Assembly (NCBI GenBank): GCA_029856125.1
Contig: JAHQWJ010000049.1
Location: 1-40,026 of the forward strand
Length of the DNA stretch: 40,026 nucleotides
Source of the DNA: Promethearchaeia archaeon
Lineage (GTDB): Archaea > Asgardarchaeota > Lokiarchaeia > Sigyniarchaeales > SOKP01
Direction of reading: 5' to 3'
The position numbers and the translations under genes were made by a program. Within the stretch, counting starts at the first letter, position 1; every line of letters starts with the position of its first letter. The notes under the pieces were generated by a model that saw only the letters and a program-made list of their open reading frames with translations, was not told the origin of the DNA and ran no database searches. Below are positions 16,101 to 23,495 of this stretch, in pieces.

Positions 16101-16886
16101 ATTAGCTTTAAGATAATAGAATTAAACAACGAAAATGTTGAAAGTGAGGGTTTATTCTGCAAAAAATCAAAAAAGAAAGAGGATGGTTATAAAAATAAGC
16201 TCAAATGGATAAAAGAGAGGTTTAACGAAGGATTAAAATACAAGCTCTTACTCGTTAAAGAAGCTAAAGGGTTCACTTCAAGAGGTTTTATAGAATATAT
16301 ACCTGGTAAGTATAACTGGCGGGGAATTGATGCAAATGGTTGGATGGTCATTCATTGTCTTTGGGTTGTAGGTAAACATAAAAAACAGGGATTGGGTTTA
16401 AAACTCCTAGAAGAATGCATAAAAGATGCTAAAGAACTTGGTATGAATGGGGTTGTTTCCATGAGCGCTGAGAAATCTGATGGACTCCCAAATAAAAATT
16501 TTTTTCTGAAATATGGTTTCACCAAAGTTGATGAGAATAAACCTTCCTTTGAACTCTATGCTAAACCCATTTCTGAGGGCGTTTCAATGCCAAAATTTTT
16601 CCCACTTTCTCCTGAAAAGGCTAAAAAATATGATGATGGAAGAACTATTATTGATGGTCATCAATGTCCTTACATGCAAAACATGATCGATAATATAGGT
16701 GAATTTGCAGAAACGAGCGGCATTCCATTTCATGTAAAGGTCTTAAAAAATGCTCAAGAAGCCCAACAAAATGGAATTAACGCTTATGGTATATATTCTA
16801 TAGTATGCAATGGTGAGATTGTCTCACAAACTTTTCCAAGAAGAATATCTGAAGTAACTGAAAAAATTAAACAAATTACATCGTAA
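16101..16886 (+). CDS. GNAT N-acetyltransferase with YoaP-like C-terminal domain
   Basis: 261 residues if started at the ATT at 16101; starting at the first ATG (16344) would remove the first 81 residues, including GNAT strands and the conserved-looking FIEYIPGKYNWRGIDANGW. The acetyl-CoA-binding loop is KHKKQGLGLKLLEE (about 92-105), followed by the usual strand and helix. From about 160 to 261 there is a second domain with GHQCPYMQN (Cys near 189), similar to the YoaP-like, thioredoxin-like tail of archaeal GNAT proteins. Substrate unknown. The upstream part has ordinary codon use and no stop, so I consider the AUU start more likely than an N-terminally shortened protein. Confidence 0.75.
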   Translation: MSFKIIELNNENVESEGLFCKKSKKKEDGYKNKLKWIKERFNEGLKYKLLLVKEAKGFTSRGFIEYIPGKYNWRGIDANGWMVIHCLWVVGKHKKQGLGLKLLEECIKDAKELGMNGVVSMSAEKSDGLPNKNFFLKYGFTKVDENKPSFELYAKPISEGVSMPKFFPLSPEKAKKYDDGRTIIDGHQCPYMQNMIDNIGEFAETSGIPFHVKVLKNAQEAQQNGINAYGIYSIVCNGEIVSQTFPRRISEVTEKIKQITS

Positions 16887-16946
16887 AAATAAAGGATATT
16901 AAGATATATTTAGAAAATGGATTACTACTACTTACTCTTAAGATGA

Positions 16947-17285
16947 TTATGTCATCTGTTCAAACAAGGCTTGCAATTCCTCCTTCACATCAGCTAATCC
17001 TAAATCTTTAAGCAGCGTCTTAGAACGATTACTTAAAGAATAAAAAGATCGTGGTTCAGAGCGTTTATATTCTAAAACCTTCTTATTTTTTAAAAAATCA
17101 TTCTCCTTTAAGATCTTGATATGATAATTTAAGTTGTTTTCTGGAATTGACGGTAAAAGATCTCTTAATTCACTAAAGGAAAGAGGTTCCTTTGCTAAGA
17201 GTGTAAGTAATATTTTATATCGGGTTTTTTCAGAAATAAATTCCAATCCTTTTCTTTTATTTTCAAATTTCAATGGAAGTTTCAA
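16947..17285 (-). CDS. Winged-helix transcriptional regulator (ArsR-like)
   Basis: 112 residues. The winged helix spans about 15-95: SEKTRYKILLTLLAKEPLSFSEL, recognition helix ENNLNYHIKILKENDFL, and the wing KYKRSEPRSFYSLS region. No ligand domain is present. The start codon is TTG at 17285, backed by the strongest ribosome site in the window: AGGAGG on the minus strand (17299-17294), eight bases before it. An ATG within the leader meets a stop after one codon. It is divergent from the gene at 17459; the 173 bases between them are full of inverted repeats, so autoregulation and control of that gene are likely. Confidence 0.8.
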   Translation of the reverse strand: MKLPLKFENKRKGLEFISEKTRYKILLTLLAKEPLSFSELRDLLPSIPENNLNYHIKILKENDFLKNKKVLEYKRSEPRSFYSLSNRSKTLLKDLGLADVKEELQALFEQMT

Positions 17286-17335
17286 ATCATCTCCCTCCTA
17301 TCATTAATATTGGTTTTTTTATTTAATTCCATAAT

Positions 17336-17357
17336 AAATATGTTTAATAGCATATTT
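17336..17357. promoter_or_regulatory. Inverted repeat 1 between divergent genes
   Basis: AAATATG and CATATTT, 7-base arms separated by 8 bases. The left part AATATGTTTA is repeated at 17428-17437, where it is again followed by a TATATT-like right half. Candidate operator for the winged-helix regulator at 16947-17285. Confidence 0.35.
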
Positions 17358-17380
17358 AAATCTAACTCAAATCTAATAGA

Positions 17381-17396
17381 GTCAATTATCATTGAC
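17381..17396. promoter_or_regulatory. Inverted repeat 2 (GTCAAT-N4-ATTGAC)
   Basis: Perfect 6-base arms with a 4-base spacer, between the divergent winged-helix and Rossmann-like genes. It may be a regulator site distinct from the AATATG repeats that flank it. Confidence 0.3.
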
Positions 17397-17427
17397 ATAT
17401 AATAATTTATAATATAAATGAATTTCT

Positions 17428-17446
17428 AATATGTTTAGTATATTTT
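17428..17446. promoter_or_regulatory. Second copy of the AATATGTTTA operator-like element
   Basis: AATATGTTTA followed by GTATATTTT. The first ten bases are identical to 17337-17346. It lies about 13 bases before the ATG at 17459, where a bound regulator would block initiation of that gene. Confidence 0.3.
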
Positions 17447-17458
17447 AGGGGGAATTAG

Positions 17459-17947
17459 ATGGAGATCTCACATCATAGCGCATGGGATGAATTTTTAGAT
17501 GAATTTATTAGCGTTTTTTCAATTTTCGATCTTTTAAAGAATAAAATTTTCATTTGTGGTTCATACAACGATGATACATTCGTTAATCTTCAGGAAGTGC
17601 AAAGGATAATAAATATGAATGAAAATAATCTTGGATTCTTTGAAAAAGAATTTAGCCGCACTCATCTTGAAAATCTCATTCTAAAATTTGATCTCGTCGC
17701 AAAATTCTCGGACGAGATTATTATGATTATAGAACATGATAAAGGTGGACATATGATTGAGATGGGGATAATCCTCTCCTTTAAAGAATACTATGAAAAA
17801 ACAAAAGTATTTGTGTTAAAAGATGTTGAAATCACTGAAGTTTTAAAGAAAGGTGGCCTATTAACGCCATTCTTTAAAGAAAATGTTACTTTATTTTATT
17901 TTGAAGACATAAAGCAATTAAAAAGATATATTGATGAAATTTATTAA
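17459..17947 (+). CDS. Rossmann-like (TIR/SLOG/deoxyribosyltransferase-like) protein
   Basis: 162 residues, not firmly recognised. The first half has a strand and turn KIFICGSYNDD (about 28-38); the second contains the hydrophobic strand EIIMIIEHDKGGHMIEMGIIL (about 82-102), where a glutamate sits in a helix after a glycine turn, and further strands KVFVLKD and VTLFYFED. That pattern (Gly-Ser turn, later strand, then Glu in a helix) resembles nucleoside-deoxyribosyltransferase, TIR and SLOG folds, which act on nucleotides or NAD. The assignment is weak. A GGGGG ribosome-site-like stretch precedes the ATG. It is divergent from the winged-helix regulator, which probably controls it. Confidence 0.6.
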   Translation: MEISHHSAWDEFLDEFISVFSIFDLLKNKIFICGSYNDDTFVNLQEVQRIINMNENNLGFFEKEFSRTHLENLILKFDLVAKFSDEIIMIIEHDKGGHMIEMGIILSFKEYYEKTKVFVLKDVEITEVLKKGGLLTPFFKENVTLFYFEDIKQLKRYIDEIY

Positions 17948-17988
17948 AACTAACTAAAGATTCATCTATTAGGGGAAATAAAAACGTT

Positions 17989-18804
17989 CTAGCTTTTTGA
18001 GAATCCTCCATGATGGAATTCGATTTTATAAATAAGTTTCAACTTTTTGCAATAAGCATCTATTTCTGATTCAATAGAATCCCAAAGAGAATGATCATTC
18101 CTGAATTCTTTATATAAGGGTAAGATTTCAGGATATGTCTGTTTTATAACGTTTAAAATTCTTGGAACGTTATGAGGTCTGAAGTTCAAATTTTCAAACA
18201 TATAAGAATCTGTATAGTCCATCGTCTCTTCTATTATCGCTTTATAATTAGTAATTTTTGGAAAAAATGGCGAAATAAAAGTATATGTTTTAATTCCGTT
18301 CTCGTGTATTTCTTTTAAAGCCTCTAATCGCTCTTTTGGTCTTGAAGCCCCTCGTTCAATTAATTGCGCGAATTCGTTATCTAAGGTGCTGATTGAAATG
18401 CCCACTTCAAGATTCTCAAATTTCTTAAATAGATCAATGTCTCTCGTAACAAATTTAGATTTAGTCAAAACTGAGATTTCTGCTTTGGTCCCTATAAGTT
18501 TTTCAAGAATTTTCCGAGTATTTTTATACTTTAACTCTAAAGGAGTGTAGGGGTCAGTTACAGAGCTGAGTAATATTTTTTTTCCATTATATTTTTGTGG
18601 TTTAATTTTATCGAAGTCATAGGTTTTAACATCTAAGAATTCGCCCCATTTATCACCCTTATGTCCCGTAAAACGTATCATGAATTCAGCATAACAATAC
18701 ACACACCCATGTTGGCACCCAACATACGGATTAATGACAAAATCAATTATGGGGATGTTGCTCTTAGTTATTATGCTCTTAGCTTCTCGATAAGTGATAT
18801 TCAT
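17989..18804 (-). CDS. Radical SAM protein, spore-photoproduct-lyase-like (COG1533 type)
   Basis: 271 residues. The cluster-binding motif is GCQHGCVYCYAEF with cysteines at 30, 34 and 37 (CxxxCxxC), followed by a TIM-barrel-like sequence: KKILLSSVTDPYTPLE, then TKAEISVLTKS, then EVGISISTLD. This combination fits the Rv2578c/SplB-like family of small archaeal radical SAM proteins. The reaction is unknown; the family includes DNA photolesion repair enzymes and many uncharacterised members. The start ATG at 18804 is clear. It converges on the gene ending at 17947. Confidence 0.85.
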   Translation of the reverse strand: MNITYREAKSIITKSNIPIIDFVINPYVGCQHGCVYCYAEFMIRFTGHKGDKWGEFLDVKTYDFDKIKPQKYNGKKILLSSVTDPYTPLELKYKNTRKILEKLIGTKAEISVLTKSKFVTRDIDLFKKFENLEVGISISTLDNEFAQLIERGASRPKERLEALKEIHENGIKTYTFISPFFPKITNYKAIIEETMDYTDSYMFENLNFRPHNVPRILNVIKQTYPEILPLYKEFRNDHSLWDSIESEIDAYCKKLKLIYKIEFHHGGFSKS

Positions 18805-18896
18805 ACTATTGCTATAGAATAATGTAAATTTAATTGAATATATTATTTCTTTTTTAAGATAAATCTATTAATATCCTTTAAATTAATATATTTTTT

Positions 18897-19040
18897 ATGC
18901 CATTGAAATTATTTGAAAATGATAGAACCAATAAAATCGTCCTCCTTATTATTCTAATAGCATTACTAACTGTTTCGGTTATATTGGTATCTATAGTCGT
19001 AATGTACTTAGTGTCTCTAGAAGAAACCGGAGGAGGATGA
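18897..19040 (+). CDS. Small single-span membrane peptide (47 aa)
   Basis: ATG at 18897 to TGA at 19038-19040 encodes 47 residues: a polar head (MPLKLFENDRTNK), a strongly hydrophobic segment of about 27 residues (IVLLIILIALLTVSVILVSI and onward to about 40), and a short acidic, Gly-rich tail. The basic head and acidic tail suggest an N-in orientation. It has no match I know and does not look like Sec61-beta. It is divergent from the radical SAM gene. A run of hydrophobic codons this clean is unlikely by chance, but gene status rests on that alone. Confidence 0.45.
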   Translation: MPLKLFENDRTNKIVLLIILIALLTVSVILVSIVVMYLVSLEETGGG

Positions 19041-19101
19041 CCGAGTACATGCAGTATCTACATAAATTTAATTTTAAGAACAATTTTATGAAAAGAATGA
19101 C

Positions 19102-19128
19102 TTTTGCGAGAAAATCTTAGTCGCAAGA
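19102..19128 (+). other. Stem-loop in the intergenic region
   Basis: TTTTGCGA (19102-19109) and TCGCAAGA (19121-19128) pair over 8 positions with one G-T pair around an 11-base loop. A weaker imperfect inverted repeat (TGACCC ... GGTTCA, 19133-19150) follows. The region 19041-19213 holds no gene I can support. The stem could be the 3' end of the small membrane-peptide message or a small RNA. Confidence 0.3.
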
Positions 19129-19213
19129 TGACTGACCCTGCAAAGGTTCATAAAAAAATAATGCTAACAATATCTTTAATAATATGTAGTATTTATTCTA
19201 CTAGTAATTAACA

Positions 19214-19231
19214 AAACTCTTATAAGTGTTT
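19214..19231. promoter_or_regulatory. Palindrome over the TATA box of the TrmB-type gene
   Basis: AAAC-T-CTTATAAG-T-GTTT: an 18-base inverted repeat with one mismatched pair, whose centre is itself TATA-like. It lies 42 bases before the ATG at 19274, so a start site about 26 bases downstream of its centre would give a short leader. A bound dimer would exclude TBP, the standard way archaeal TrmB-type repressors act; autorepression is the likely reading. Confidence 0.45.
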
Positions 19232-19273
19232 GAAACCTCTTAATTACACAAATTTGAATGACTGTACAGTATT

Positions 19274-20077
19274 ATGTCTAGCGAAACTCCCGATAATGTT
19301 AAAACTTCTTTACGTGCGATTGGATTAACAGATTATGAGATTTCAATATATCTCACTTTAATTTCTAAAGGACCTATGGATGCAAGAGAACTTTCTGACG
19401 CAAGTGGCGTTCCATATTCTCGAATTTATAATATTTTGACTCAATTAGAAAAGGAAAAAATGTTCATTCTAAGAGAAGAAAACACTCGTCCATCGACTTA
19501 TTTTGCAAAAAGTCCTGACGAAGTTCTAATTATCGCAAAGAAACACCTAACCGATAATTTTAATAACCACTCAAACAAAATCATCCACATGCTTAAACCT
19601 ATTTACGAATCTCATGACACTCCTATAAAAATTGCCTTATATGTTCACCGAGGACGTGATGTATGTATCAACCGCAGTATTGATCTAATCAATCGGGCTA
19701 AAAACTCTCTTTACTTTGTTGCTCCCTATTATGAGTTTTTAGATGTATTTTTTGACGATGTTAAGAAAGCAAGAGCGAGAGGTGTTATTGATATAAAAAT
19801 GCTTGTTGAAGAAGACGCAATGAAAGACAACAAATTTAAAGAAATTATCGAAAAATATAGTGAAATCTCTGAAATTCGCTCTCGCAATCAAGTATTTGGA
19901 GCAAGCGTAGTAATGGACGAAGGAGAAGATGCATTTATTATCCTGACTCAAGGTTTTTTCAAGGCATTAAGCTATTTCGGCGTAGCTACCGATCATATAG
20001 CCTTTGGACCCGCAAGCAACTTTTATTTTGATTATTTATATAAATCAGCAAAACCATTGAAAAGTAAGACGAAATAA
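19274..20077 (+). CDS. TrmB-family transcriptional regulator
   Basis: 267 residues. The N-terminal winged helix (about 8-95) matches the TrmB pattern: LRAIGLTDYEISIYLTLISKGPMDARELSDASGVPYSRIYNILTQLEKE, given here only as a landmark region, followed by RPSTYFAKSPDEVL. The C-terminal half has the phospholipase-D-like ligand-binding layout of the family (IALYVHRGRDVCINRSIDLI, then NSLYFVAPYYEF). TrmB proteins sense sugars or other metabolites and repress or activate transport and metabolic genes. No transporter is adjacent, so the regulon is unknown. A palindrome over its own TATA box suggests autoregulation. Confidence 0.85.
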   Translation: MSSETPDNVKTSLRAIGLTDYEISIYLTLISKGPMDARELSDASGVPYSRIYNILTQLEKEKMFILREENTRPSTYFAKSPDEVLIIAKKHLTDNFNNHSNKIIHMLKPIYESHDTPIKIALYVHRGRDVCINRSIDLINRAKNSLYFVAPYYEFLDVFFDDVKKARARGVIDIKMLVEEDAMKDNKFKEIIEKYSEISEIRSRNQVFGASVVMDEGEDAFIILTQGFFKALSYFGVATDHIAFGPASNFYFDYLYKSAKPLKSKTK

Positions 20078-20136
20078 CAATTAGAATTGGTAGAATAATA
20101 AAAAAATCTTACTCCTCGATTTCTTTTAAAATTATC

Positions 20137-22143
20137 TCACTTATTCTCTTTTCCATTAAAAACAGGGATTATTATATGTGATGGGTGATTCTTATCGTGA
20201 TATATTGTTTGAGTGGCGATTTGAAATTTCTTTTTATTTTTTTTCCCAGCAAGATTAGAATTCACATCAAATCTTGGAAAATTACTTGAAGTAATCTCTA
20301 ACCGTATTTTATGATTCTTAGGAAAATAAATAGCAATGGATCCGATTACGATTTCGAATTTATAAATCTTGTTAGGATTAACTAGTTCAGGTTCATCCAA
20401 GTTACCGTTACGGTAACGCGTTCTAACCCCTGAATCAATTACATTTATAGATTTTTTATTGTTTGGGTAAACATCAACTAATTTAACCATGAAATCCGTA
20501 TCTTCTACGGTAGTTGACGCGTAAAATATTATTTTTACTTCGCCAATTATTTCCAACCCTTTTTCAAGGACACTGGTAGTGAAAATTAGTACGTCGTCAC
20601 CTCTTTCAATATCAGTTTGGTCTTGAGGACCACTCAATAAAAACAAATTTCTCCCGCCTTTAGTAATCACTGGATTGGAAGGGTCAAATAGGTATTGATC
20701 TGGTGGTTCTTCTTTAGGTTTGTTTTTAGAAAGAAAGCCGTTACCGTTTAGGCTGTTACTTTTCCCATCTGAGTGAAGATATAACTTTAAATCAGTTGAA
20801 GTTGGAGGCCATTTGTAAAAAGCTCTCCAGATATCCTTGTTTAATATATAGATTTGTAATGGAGGAATTTCAGATAAAAGCGATTGTTCTCCTTTTAAAC
20901 AACAATCGTACCACCAGAAGGGGAGGATTTTTTGTAAGAATCTAAAATCATCTTTTAAATGTGAATATTTCAATGGTTTTAATAAAAACTTATCCATATT
21001 TATATGACTCCACGGCCCTATGATCATTTTAAACTTCTCTCTGAAAAAATCTGGTGCGTTTTTTTGTATTAACATAACATCTCGCATCATATGCTCTATG
21101 AACATGTCATACCACCCCCCTATAAAAAGCGTAGGTGTGTTAAATTCATAGTTGAGTCCAAATGCGTATGGAGATAGGTCATAGTTGTGAAATATATTCC
21201 TTTTGTAAAACATTTCCTTTATGAGTTTTGTAAACGATCCATCGTCCATCCTTGAAACATTGACATCTGTTTTATACACTCTATTTATCATTTTCATAGA
21301 GTATTTGGGATTATCGAAGGATGCCATATCTGACAACTTTGGTTTTTTGGAATCTATAGGTTCGTTAAAAAAACTATTAGAAGGATTAAAAAAGAGTTGT
21401 TTGTAGTATCCATTCCTATCCCATTGGTCAAAATCCATAGTTGTTAATTTCTTCATTGTAGAAATCATTATTAAGTATATAGCTCCTGATAACCCCACAG
21501 GATACAATCCCCTAGGATGCCAAAACACATTGGAATAAGAGCTATGAATAGGATTTAAACAAGTAAGTAAATTATCATTATCCCAAGATACGGCTAACTG
21601 AGTTATACCTAAGTACGATAACCCCCACATTCCTATTTTCTTGTTATACCAAAATCGACGAGTGATCCAACGTAAAGTTTCGAGTCCATCTTGTCTTTCG
21701 TACATATATAGTGAATTCGTACCGTACTCGCTTGATCGCCCGCAACCCCGAATGTCTTGAATCACAGCGACGTACCCTTTAGAGGCGATGAAATATCCTA
21801 GAATGCTAAGGCGATCTTTCCAATAAGGCAGTCTTACTAGAATAGTCGGCCCCGATCCCTTTTTTTTGTAAAGTTCTTTAGGTAAGTAAATATCTGTCGC
21901 TAATTTGCCCCCATCTTCAAGTTCTATCAGCACCTCTTTTAGCCTAATAGAATTAGTTTCTGGTAAAAAACCGACATTTTGGAGTCTTTTTGATCGCCCA
22001 ATTACTTCAAAAATTTTAAAAAGAGGAGTATAAATATAATCCACAAGAAATGCCATGCGGATAAATATAGAACTTAAAGGGGCTAGAAGAGTTGGTAATT
22101 TCAAACCGATCTGTATATCTTTAGGGTTAAACTTTCTTTTCAT
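20137..22143 (-). CDS. CocE/NonD-family (S15-like) alpha/beta hydrolase
   Basis: 668 residues. The catalytic domain has the nucleophile elbow GLSYLG with Ser near 176, an oxyanion-type region DIRGCGRSS (130-138), the aspartate-bearing GGWYDMF and the histidine-bearing GPWSHINMD. The C-terminal about 220 residues have the jelly-roll layout of X-Pro dipeptidyl peptidase/cocaine esterase (for example KIRLEITSSNFPRFD). This is the full family arrangement. The first 60 residues contain amphipathic-hydrophobic stretches but no clear signal peptide, so it is probably cytoplasmic. It likely hydrolyses esters or acyl-peptides; the substrate is unknown. It lies 44 bases after the ferredoxin gene in the same direction, possibly in one transcript. 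Confidence 0.85.
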   Translation of the reverse strand: MKRKFNPKDIQIGLKLPTLLAPLSSIFIRMAFLVDYIYTPLFKIFEVIGRSKRLQNVGFLPETNSIRLKEVLIELEDGGKLATDIYLPKELYKKKGSGPTILVRLPYWKDRLSILGYFIASKGYVAVIQDIRGCGRSSEYGTNSLYMYERQDGLETLRWITRRFWYNKKIGMWGLSYLGITQLAVSWDNDNLLTCLNPIHSSYSNVFWHPRGLYPVGLSGAIYLIMISTMKKLTTMDFDQWDRNGYYKQLFFNPSNSFFNEPIDSKKPKLSDMASFDNPKYSMKMINRVYKTDVNVSRMDDGSFTKLIKEMFYKRNIFHNYDLSPYAFGLNYEFNTPTLFIGGWYDMFIEHMMRDVMLIQKNAPDFFREKFKMIIGPWSHINMDKFLLKPLKYSHLKDDFRFLQKILPFWWYDCCLKGEQSLLSEIPPLQIYILNKDIWRAFYKWPPTSTDLKLYLHSDGKSNSLNGNGFLSKNKPKEEPPDQYLFDPSNPVITKGGRNLFLLSGPQDQTDIERGDDVLIFTTSVLEKGLEIIGEVKIIFYASTTVEDTDFMVKLVDVYPNNKKSINVIDSGVRTRYRNGNLDEPELVNPNKIYKFEIVIGSIAIYFPKNHKIRLEITSSNFPRFDVNSNLAGKKNKKKFQIATQTIYHDKNHPSHIIIPVFNGKENK

Positions 22144-22187
22144 ACTCTAAAAAAAATATAAAGTGAAAGATTTTTGAATTTAACTAT

Positions 22188-22466
22188 TTACCATGTAATT
22201 GTAATTGCATTTTCGGGGCAAACTTCGACGCATTTAAAACAACGACTACAGAGTGAACCCCATATAGGCGTGATTCTCCAATCTTGAGGATCGTACATGT
22301 CTTTTTGCTTCTTTTCAGTGCCTAACGTTTCGTGCATAATAAATACCGCTGGATCACATGCTCTCATACACAAACCGCAGTTTCTGGGATCAATTCTTCC
22401 TTTTTCCCCACAAATAGAATAATCTATTCTGATCTTAGTTCTTTTCTTTTTCTTTGCTTTACTCAT
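22188..22466 (-). CDS. Two-cluster ferredoxin-like protein
   Basis: 92 residues with two cysteine groups. The C-terminal one, LCSRCFKCVEVCP (CxxCxxCxxxCP), is a standard 4Fe-4S motif. The first is atypical: one cysteine, ten residues, then CGLCMRAC (C-x10-C-x2-C-x3-C). A Lys/Arg-rich head precedes them. It should carry electrons for the larger iron-sulfur protein encoded just upstream. The ribosome site AGGTGAT overlaps the end of that gene, and the stop-to-start gap is 8 bases, so the two are translated from one message. Confidence 0.85.
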   Translation of the reverse strand: MSKAKKKKRTKIRIDYSICGEKGRIDPRNCGLCMRACDPAVFIMHETLGTEKKQKDMYDPQDWRITPIWGSLCSRCFKCVEVCPENAITITW

Positions 22467-22474
22467 ACAATCAC

Positions 22475-23344
22475 CTAATACGTTCCATCAAATCCAGGAT
22501 ATTCTTCTCTAGGAATTAATTTTAAAGCGTCATGTTTACAGGCGTGACGGCAAACACCGCATCCATAACACTTATTATAGTCGATTATAACTCTATCCAT
22601 TGAAGGAATAAACCGAATAGCGCTTAATTGACACATAGCGACGCAGGATTTACATCCTTGGCATTTGTCCTGATCTAATTGAATAATGTATTCCGCTTTA
22701 TACATCACATTGATATCAAAATTGTTACGCAGTGTAAACGCTCCACATTCAGGACTCTCACACGAACAAATTGCATTTATATAGGGTATTGGTTGAAACC
22801 AAACGCTTGAGATATAACCCTTTTTGTTGAATTCTTCCAATTTTTCAACTGCAGTTTCTCGGTCAATCCGTACTACTCTGTCTTTTGGTATGAAACGGGG
22901 CAATTTTTCGAGGACCTCTGAGAGAACACCAAAGTTTATGCAAACTGCTTCTTTTTTCTTTCTTTGCATCCAACGACACATACAATAATTACATATTATT
23001 GGTTCAGCCGCAAGTTCTGACATGATAATTTGAGCATCCTCTAAGGGTATAACCTGGCCAAAATGTCCGTCAGCTCTTACGGGATTTCTCCTTTTCTTTT
23101 GGCTGTGGATCATGTTTTCAGCCCTCCAACGAAGGATTTTTCCAATAACGGGCATCTTTAACTTATATCCTAAATCTTTAGAAGAAAATCCCATTATTTT
23201 TCTAATATAGACTTGCTCAAAATTCATCCATTGCTCCGTTAAGTAATCTTTCATGTTACTTTCTTCAGCAAGCTCATCGGAGTAATTTCTAGCATTCATA
23301 TACCATTTTTTACCGGCTCCGTGAGACATACACCATTGACACAT
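22475..23344 (-). CDS. Cysteine-rich iron-sulfur protein with C-terminal 2x[4Fe-4S] domain
   Basis: 289 residues. The C-terminal 70 residues hold two classical motifs, CQGCKSCVAMC and CYGCGVCRHAC. Three further cysteine groups lie before them: C2 and C5 at the extreme N-terminus, CNYCMCRW followed 11 residues later by another Cys (centre of the protein), and CSCESPEC. The central block (CxxCxC ... CINFG) recurs in uncharacterised redox proteins of anaerobes, probably for an additional cluster. Electron transfer in an anaerobic pathway is likely, but no catalytic subunit is recognisable nearby. It is the first gene of a pair with the small ferredoxin. Confidence 0.75.
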   Translation of the reverse strand: MCQWCMSHGAGKKWYMNARNYSDELAEESNMKDYLTEQWMNFEQVYIRKIMGFSSKDLGYKLKMPVIGKILRWRAENMIHSQKKRRNPVRADGHFGQVIPLEDAQIIMSELAAEPIICNYCMCRWMQRKKKEAVCINFGVLSEVLEKLPRFIPKDRVVRIDRETAVEKLEEFNKKGYISSVWFQPIPYINAICSCESPECGAFTLRNNFDINVMYKAEYIIQLDQDKCQGCKSCVAMCQLSAIRFIPSMDRVIIDYNKCYGCGVCRHACKHDALKLIPREEYPGFDGTY

Positions 23345-23495
23345 AAATTAATCCCTTAATATTTCTAATTTTTATTCATAATTTTAATAATACAAATTCG
23401 GTTTTTGGATTTATAAAACTATTTCTTTGATAATTTTTAACACAAATAAAAGCCCAAAAGAAAAATATAACTTAAACATATTTGGCAATTAAATT

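Noticed and set aside
19041..19273. Possible tRNA or snoRNA in the gap before the TrmB-type gene
   Set aside because: There is a stem-loop, but no cloverleaf, T-arm consensus or C/D box pair could be found.
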